A stretch of DNA of 12,062 nucleotides from Pseudomonadota bacterium (GTDB taxonomy: Bacteria; Pseudomonadota; Gammaproteobacteria; Enterobacterales; Enterobacteriaceae), in contig JAEYFY010000092.1 in assembly GCA_023454395.1 (NCBI GenBank), positions 1-12,062 of the forward strand, in the 5' to 3' direction. The notes under the pieces were generated by a model. The model was not told the origin of the DNA. It searched no databases and saw only the letters and a list, made by a program, of their open reading frames with translations. Below, one piece after another: positions 6,951 through 12,062 of this stretch (positions are counted from its first letter, which is position 1; the number at the start of each line of letters is the position of its first letter). Position numbers and translations under genes: made by a program.

Positions 6951-7510
6951 ATATTAACATTATAAGCCGTAATGTTATTTATTAATGTTCAGTACAAATA
7001 ACAAAAATAAATATTTATTTTTCTATTTAAATTATTTTGTTTGATAAATTGGATATAGATGGCTTTTACTCTTTTTTATCAATATTACCCTATATAACTA
7101 AAAAGTTTTATTTATGGTCATAATTAATATTTTATATTTGTATTATTATTCGTTTTTGTTTATTTTTTTATTTATATTTTTAATTTTATTAAATTACAAT
7201 CTTAAATTAATTTATATTCTTATTTTTTGTGTTTTAAAATTAAAGTAAATTTATTTTTAACATTTCTTTTACTTTTTGTGTTTTATTTTCTCTTATTTTT
7301 TTTAGTATAAAAACTTAAAATAATAGATATTCTATCTTTTGTTCAAGGTGATTAAAGCAAGAAAAAGACGATTGCTTTTGATGATAAACACTATGCAATA
7401 ATCCAAATTGGATTGTATTTGGTTTTAAATGTGGATATATGAGATATTTTGTTATGTAAAACTATTGGAGTTTTAAATACCGATGTTAAGTTTTGTACGC
7501 TATAAATGTC

Positions 7511-7577
7511 TTAGCTTATTTAACTTAGGGAAAGGAAATAATCAGCTAGAGATAATAATTTAAAAGTTAAAAGCTAA
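7511..7577. repeat. Bulged 14-bp inverted repeat in non-coding DNA
   Basis: The left arm 7511-7526 consists of TTAGCTT, a 2-nt AT bulge and TTAACTT. It is complementary to the right arm 7564-7577 (AAGTTAA then AAGCTAA). The 14 pairs enclose a 37-nt interior. No T tract follows, so it is not a standard terminator. It could be part of a structured transcript, a protein site or chance in low-complexity DNA. Confidence 0.45.
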
Positions 7578-7707
7578 CAAAAAGCAATTTTTACTCACTC
7601 AAAGAGTGAATGTAGGTATAAAAACGTAAAAATATGATTTTGATCAATAATTGGTGGCTGATTTTAGTTAAGCGTCCGATTTTGTGGATAGAACCCTAAA
7701 ATAATAA

Positions 7708-7756
7708 GGGTAAGGCAAAACATATTTCACCTTAAGGTAAATTAAGTGCCTTATCC
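7708..7756. repeat. Nested inverted repeat, possible structured RNA or old terminator
   Basis: GGGTAAGGCA (7708-7717) pairs with TGCCTTATCC (7747-7756) at 9 of 10 positions (the tenth is a G-U pair in a plus-strand RNA). The perfect palindrome ACCTTAAGGT sits between them (7729-7738). Read on the minus strand the outer stem is followed by TTATTATTTT, resembling a terminator. A small second dyad (ACCCT, AGGGT at 7693-7711) overlaps its edge. Confidence 0.45.
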
Positions 7757-8088
7757 AAAATGGCATTTTATTCTCTGGTTAAATGGGAGGGGTGTTAGAA
7801 AAATAGACTGCAATAAAAACATTCACCTGAAAAAGTCGCATTCTCTTTATGATGTTCACTTTATTATCTTCATCTTGCCATTAAGTGATAGATAGTTTCT
7901 TTTTGTTATTATTTATCAATTTTATTAAACAAAAAAGCAAAAAATAATCTTCCTTTTTTCTAGAAGTCAGAAACTAGGACAGAAATACGGATTAAATTTA
8001 TACAATCAATGAACTATAAGAGGCGTAGATACACAGAATAGGGTGAAAAAAGTTTTAGCGTAGAGGGTGAAAGAATGAGAAAGAAAAG

Positions 8089-8136
8089 AAAAAAGCCATT
8101 ATCTTTCGTGTTTTTCGAGAAGATAATGGCTTTTTT
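8089..8136 (-). terminator. Strong Rho-independent terminator of psd-mscM
   Basis: A perfect 17-bp inverted repeat (8089-8105 with 8120-8136) around a 14-nt loop contains the stem core GCCATTATCTT. On the minus strand it begins 20 nt past the mscM stop and is followed by an uninterrupted T6, then a T-rich run. The plus strand also has T6 at 8131-8136, so it could act in both directions and shield mscM from leftward-region transcription. Confidence 0.92.
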
Positions 8137-8156
8137 CAAATTAATTGAAGCAGAGC

Positions 8157-11100
8157 TTATAATCCGCCTACTTCTCTTGGTGTTGCTCGCATTGAGCTAC
8201 GAATTGTATTGCCCATCATATCCACTCTGGCTTGGAATGGTGGGAACGGTAATGGGATACCGTGCTCTGCAAAGGCTAAGAGAATATTTTGGTGGATCTC
8301 GTGTCTTGCTGGCATTCTGTGCCCCATCTCTGCGGCATAAACACGTAATTCAAAAATCTGAATACCTTGCTGTAAATCGACCAGATAAACCTCTGGTGCT
8401 GGGTTTTCTAAAATCATCGTAGAGCGTTTTGAGGCTTCTAATAACACATTTGTCACTTGCTCACTGTTACAGTCTGCTGGAGCAGGGATGGTCATTACGA
8501 TACGAGTGACGGAATCTGAGAGTGACCAGTTAATAAATTGCTCTGTAATAAAAGCTTTGTTCGGTACGATAATTTCTTTTCTATCCCAGTCGGTTAAGGT
8601 CGTTGCCCGAGTGTTGATCTTAGAAATATTTCCGGTCAAATTCCGAATAGTGACGGTATCGCCAATACGGATTGGTTTTTCAAATAAGATCATCAAACCT
8701 GAAATGATATTGGCAAAAATTTCTTGTAAGCCAAAACCTAACCCAACACCCATTGCTGCCACTAGCCATTGTAATTTTGACCACTCAATCCCTAATAAAG
8801 AGAAACCGACAATACTCCCAATTAAGGTGATGGTGTATTTGGTCATCGTGGTAATGGCGTAACCTGTACCCGGTGTTAAATCAAGATGCTGTAAAATGGC
8901 CAACTCAAGTAAAGCAGGGAGATTTCGTACTAATTGGGTTGTAATAATAATGACAAGGATTGCCACTAAAATAGAACCCATCGTAATAGGTTGCACCGTG
9001 TTAACACCATTTACCGATGAGGTGACGTCCCAAAGTCGGATATTATCAACGAAAGAGAACGCGGTGTTTAATTCAGACCACAATAAGATCATCGAGACTA
9101 ATGCAATCATCGTTAGAATAGAGCGAACTAAACCAATGGATTGCGCACTGATAGCATCAAGGTCTATTTCTTGAGCTTCAATTTCAAGCCCTACTGTGCT
9201 CTCACCACTGCTCCCAACAATCGTATTTTCATCTTCACCTTTTGCACGCTGAGCCAGAATTTCTGCACGCTTTTGTTTAGCTCGTTCAAAGGCTAATTTT
9301 CGGCGCTGAATAAGCATCCATCGCTGAATAATGTGGTAGATAATCAGTAGAGCAAACCAAATGGCGACAGACATTTCTAAACGACCGAGTAAGATAATCG
9401 ATGTAGAAAGGTAACCTAAGACGGCGGCTAAACCTGCAATAACCGGGGCAAGCAGTAAGAACCACCATAAAATGGTATTGATAAGGTTATCGCCAGATCC
9501 ATGTTTATCAAGATAAAGTGGGACGTGAGCTTTTTTAAGGCTAGATGTAATAAAGCTTAGGGCGATACAGAGCAGTAAGAAACAGAAGCGACCAACCGTT
9601 GGTGCAAATTCTCTATCGCTATAATATTCAAAGGTAACTAATGACATCATCAGCGGAACGATGACAAAAATAGAAAGCTGGTAAAAGCGCATCGCTTTTT
9701 TAACACGGCTCTCTTTCCATTTAAATTGAGCAATAAATAGGCCGTTATGACGTGCAAAGGTTGCACTTATCATAAATAGCCACAGCACAGGTGCTGCTGC
9801 TGTGACGCCATATCCAATAGCTCCCGCCATTGGATAACGCCATTCAACACTTTGTAAGCCATAACCTACGGCAGACCATAACAGCGGTAATGGCAACGCA
9901 ATTAAAATAGACCAAAAGACCGTGCGTATCGTCAGTGAAAAGTGATCTTGTGTGACTTTACCAATACGGTTGCTGACTCTTTCAAGAAATGCGTTGTAGT
10001 GTTTTCGAGTGCGTAGGCTAAAGCCCACAATTGATAAAGTGACAAATAGGAACAGGAACGTATCCTGATTTTTAAGCATGCTGACAGCAGCATGACCTAA
10101 TTGTGAGAAGGTATCTAGCGAAAGCAATCGAGTGATATCTTTGACTAATAAAACCGGATAATTAAATTTGATGGGGCTGATATCAGCAACCCAGAACATA
10201 TAACGGTTTGTGGCGTCTTTTGTCTCTTTTAATGCATCCGCTAATTGTGTTGTTGCCACTTTTAGTTTTGTTAACTCAAGAATTTGAGAGTCATAACCGG
10301 ATAACAACGAATTCAATAATTCATGACGTGCTTGAATAAGAGAATCAAAAATATATTGCTGAGCTTCAGGCAATTTAGAGCCATCTGCGGTTTCTGGCGG
10401 CTGGATCTTACTTAAGTTTTCCAGCATATCCTCATAGCCTAAACGCTCGACACGTAACTGAATAATATCTCTATCAAGTTCTTGTGAACGAGGCATTTCA
10501 GGTAAGCGGGAAAGCTGTGTTCTTAATGCTTCACCTAATGCTGTGGAGCCACTTAACCACTGTGCTTGTTCTCGAATCGTGGTAAGCGTTTGACGAACTT
10601 GTTGTGTCTGCTGTGTGGTAATGCGTTGTTTTTCTGATAACTCACTCATTTCCTGTGTTTGTTTATTCAGGATCTGAGAAAGTTCACGGTTAGTTTGGAT
10701 CTGTTTTGTCAGAAATTCAGGAAGCTCGCCACCTTTCTCCGCCAGCATTTCTGTTTTTTCTAATGCCAGATCAGCCACTTCTTGGCGTTTTATATTTAAT
10801 AAGCTGCGCAATTGTTGTAGTTGCACATCAAGGCGCTGATAGCGTTTTTTAAATAATTCTAAGCGAAGGCGAGCAATTTCTTGGCGGTTATTAGCCGAGA
10901 GTTGTGCCATTTCAAGCTCATTAACCATCGCTTTACGTGCGGTGACTTCAGCTTGTGTTAGCTTATTTTGTGCTTCTGTTAACGGTGTTGTTGACGCACT
11001 GGCAGCGGCGAGTCTTGCTGTTGCATCGCTGAGTAAACGACGTGCTTCAGAAAGCTGCTGCGGTAATAGGTTTAAAGATTCGCTAATTTCTCGGCTTTTA

Positions 11101-11492
11101 TCTTGCTCTTGTTGCTGAAGCCTTGCTTGTTCCATTAATTGGCTACTGATCTGAATAATTTTCTGTTCTAAATCAGGAATGCTAATTTTTTCAGGGATAG
11201 TCGGAACAGCATGGCTTTCTTCAAGCAGTTTGGTTCTTAGCTCTTGCGTAATTTGAGGGTAATCATCAATCGTTTTTTGATAGTTATCTGCGTTTGTTTG
11301 CGCTTTATCACCATCATTAATCCAGTTGATAGTGCCTTGTAGCGCCTGAACTGCCTCAATATCTTGAGGATTGGTGCTTCCTTCAAGTTGTTTAATATCT
11401 TGACGTAATTTTTCTACATCCGCTGATATTGCAGATGTGCTTAACGAAAGCGTCAAAAAGAGCGAGAAGAAAAGACTGATTATCAGGCGCAC
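8157..11492 (-). CDS. mscM: MscM (YjeP), miniconductance mechanosensitive channel of the MscS/MscK family
   Basis: This inner-membrane channel of 1111 residues (about 1107 in E. coli) opens under membrane tension and releases solutes on hypo-osmotic shock. A signal peptide (1-24, ending AISA) precedes a large periplasmic, Gln-rich coiled-coil region (about 25-470). Eleven hydrophobic segments follow (near 484, 530, 566, 610, 641, 684, 711, 797, 845, 890 and 920). The last is the pore helix with GVGLGFGLQEIFANIISG, followed by the MscS beta domain (FEKPIRIGDTVTIR, WDRKEIIVPNKAFI) and the C-terminal cytoplasmic domain (LVDLQQGIQIFELR, GHRMPARHEIHQ). The start is GTG 11492, with GGAG 8 nt upstream. 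It lies 22 nt after psd, the same order as E. coli psd-mscM, an operon there controlled from the psd promoter by envelope-stress regulators. The promoter is outside the window. Confidence 0.97.
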   Translation of the reverse strand: MRLIISLFFSLFLTLSLSTSAISADVEKLRQDIKQLEGSTNPQDIEAVQALQGTINWINDGDKAQTNADNYQKTIDDYPQITQELRTKLLEESHAVPTIPEKISIPDLEQKIIQISSQLMEQARLQQQEQDKSREISESLNLLPQQLSEARRLLSDATARLAAASASTTPLTEAQNKLTQAEVTARKAMVNELEMAQLSANNRQEIARLRLELFKKRYQRLDVQLQQLRSLLNIKRQEVADLALEKTEMLAEKGGELPEFLTKQIQTNRELSQILNKQTQEMSELSEKQRITTQQTQQVRQTLTTIREQAQWLSGSTALGEALRTQLSRLPEMPRSQELDRDIIQLRVERLGYEDMLENLSKIQPPETADGSKLPEAQQYIFDSLIQARHELLNSLLSGYDSQILELTKLKVATTQLADALKETKDATNRYMFWVADISPIKFNYPVLLVKDITRLLSLDTFSQLGHAAVSMLKNQDTFLFLFVTLSIVGFSLRTRKHYNAFLERVSNRIGKVTQDHFSLTIRTVFWSILIALPLPLLWSAVGYGLQSVEWRYPMAGAIGYGVTAAAPVLWLFMISATFARHNGLFIAQFKWKESRVKKAMRFYQLSIFVIVPLMMSLVTFEYYSDREFAPTVGRFCFLLLCIALSFITSSLKKAHVPLYLDKHGSGDNLINTILWWFLLLAPVIAGLAAVLGYLSTSIILLGRLEMSVAIWFALLIIYHIIQRWMLIQRRKLAFERAKQKRAEILAQRAKGEDENTIVGSSGESTVGLEIEAQEIDLDAISAQSIGLVRSILTMIALVSMILLWSELNTAFSFVDNIRLWDVTSSVNGVNTVQPITMGSILVAILVIIITTQLVRNLPALLELAILQHLDLTPGTGYAITTMTKYTITLIGSIVGFSLLGIEWSKLQWLVAAMGVGLGFGLQEIFANIISGLMILFEKPIRIGDTVTIRNLTGNISKINTRATTLTDWDRKEIIVPNKAFITEQFINWSLSDSVTRIVMTIPAPADCNSEQVTNVLLEASKRSTMILENPAPEVYLVDLQQGIQIFELRVYAAEMGHRMPARHEIHQNILLAFAEHGIPLPFPPFQARVDMMGNTIRSSMRATPREVGGL

Positions 11493-11514
11493 AAAGGTTA
11501 CTCCGAATTACGTG

Positions 11515-12062
11515 TTATTCACTGATGGCATTATTGTCATTACCAGCGACATTGATGATGGAACCCAATTGTTCCCCCATTAATGTAACGGAGCCATTCA
11601 TAAGATCTTTATTCAGTTGAACGGTATTTTCTGGGAAAAGATTGATGACCGTTGAGCCTAACTTAAATCGGCCCATTTCTTCCCCTTTTTTCAAGAATAT
11701 CGCACCTGCTTTATCGGCTTGCGGATATGTCCAACGTTTAATAATACCTTCACGAGGTGGTGTTACCATGCCACACCAAACCGTTTCAATACTACCAACA
11801 ATTGTTGCACCCACTAGAATTTGTATCATGGGGCCAAATTGAGTTTCAAAGAGGCAGATAATACGTTCATTACGTGCAAATAAGTTAGGAACATTAGCCG
11901 CGGTTAATGGATTAACAGAGAAGAGATCGCCTGGAACATAAATCATCTCTTTTAATAAACCATCACAAGGCATGTGAACACGGTGGTAATCACGAGGTGA
12001 AAGATATGTCGTAATAAACTGACCATTACGGAACTTATCTGCCAACATAAAATTACCCGCAA
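11515..12062 (-). CDS. psd: Phosphatidylserine decarboxylase proenzyme, C-terminal part (partial)
   Basis: The frame runs in from the right edge (AGNF precedes Met at 12048) and ends at TAA 11517-11515. Psd converts phosphatidylserine to phosphatidylethanolamine at the inner membrane. The proenzyme cleaves itself at the conserved LGST motif, and the Ser (codon 11653-11655) becomes the pyruvoyl group of the short alpha chain. Also visible are [16 protein letters not shown] with the catalytic His, [11 protein letters not shown] and NLFARNER, typical of bacterial type I Psd. About 44 residues follow the LGST, so the tail is shorter than the longer acidic tail I recall for E. coli; activity should not depend on it. 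The N-terminal part with the catalytic Asp lies outside the window. It is followed by mscM after 22 nt. Confidence 0.97.
   Translation of the reverse strand, partial: AGNFMLADKFRNGQFITTYLSPRDYHRVHMPCDGLLKEMIYVPGDLFSVNPLTAANVPNLFARNERIICLFETQFGPMIQILVGATIVGSIETVWCGMVTPPREGIIKRWTYPQADKAGAIFLKKGEEMGRFKLGSTVINLFPENTVQLNKDLMNGSVTLMGEQLGSIINVAGNDNNAISE

Larger units (their letters stand above)
6840..8088. other. Long AT-rich non-coding region between lysR and mscM
   Basis: About 1.25 kb hold no credible gene on either strand. The core 7081-7320 is extremely AT-rich: by hand count 7141-7260 has only 9 G or C in 120 bases, and its plus strand is dominated by T. Such DNA is a typical target for H-NS-like silencing. 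A 13-mer, TTTTTGTGTTTTA, occurs at 7224-7236 and 7273-7285. From about 7350 to 7760 the GC content rises and several inverted repeats appear (7354-7378, 7400-7414, 7511-7577, 7595-7609, 7708-7756). The part 7760-8088 shows nothing I can name. No insertion-sequence ends, tRNA or CRISPR repeats were seen. Confidence 0.7.

Noticed and set aside
7483..7563. Small plus-strand frame (26 codons) after TTGGAG
   Set aside because: The spacing to the ATG is too long (about 12 nt), the frame is very short, and nothing in the peptide is recognisable.
6840..8088. Possible insertion sequence or MITE in the long gap
   Set aside because: The inverted repeats are internal and unrelated to each other; no terminal repeats with target-site duplication or transposase remnants were found.
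8075..8422. Plus-strand frame of 115 codons with a good GAGGG ribosome binding site and a hydrophobic segment
   Set aside because: Most of it is antisense to the conserved end of mscM, and its first codons run through the terminator hairpin, whose plus-strand T6 would stop transcription. No recognisable family.

Overview
The window is about 12 kb of AT-rich DNA from a gamma-enterobacterium. Its conserved genes (pldB end, yigL, mscM, psd) closely resemble Enterobacterales proteins. The low GC and the chaperone-usher operon fit Morganellaceae, most likely Proteus (P. mirabilis or a relative). The species is inferred from remembered similarity and composition, not from a search.

Layout, left to right. 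Positions 1-878 (+) hold the last codons of pldB (lysophospholipase L2) and the complete HAD phosphatase gene yigL. A bidirectional hairpin terminator at 896-924 separates them from a convergent minus-strand block. Read in its own direction, that block starts with a LysR-type regulator (6839-5964). A compact four-gene chaperone-usher fimbrial operon follows: major pilin (5758-5237), periplasmic chaperone (5177-4518), outer-membrane usher (4505-1980) and two-domain tip adhesin (1970-948). Upstream of the regulator lies about 1.25 kb without a credible gene (6840-8088). It contains an extremely AT-rich, T-skewed core and several inverted repeats. A strong terminator (8089-8136) closes the core operon psd-mscM, also on the minus strand, which runs off the right edge (8157-12062).

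How the genes work together. The pilin is exported, folded by the chaperone, threaded through the usher and polymerised below the adhesin, which should sit at the fibre tip and bind a receptor. The set A (pilin), chaperone, usher, adhesin has the economical organisation of F17/UCA-type fimbriae, with no minor pilins. A hairpin after the pilin gene and a poor ribosome binding site at the chaperone would favour excess pilin. The LysR gene is the obvious candidate local regulator, and two dyads with the T-N11-A geometry lie upstream of lysR and upstream of the pilin gene. PldB/YigL and Psd/MscM are housekeeping membrane-lipid, phosphate-stress and mechanosensing functions unrelated to fimbriae.

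I found no clearly new multi-gene system. The points most worth following up are the LysR-fimbria pairing with its candidate operators, the unfamiliar adhesin lectin domain, and the unexplained inverted repeats in the 6.9-8.0 kb non-coding stretch.
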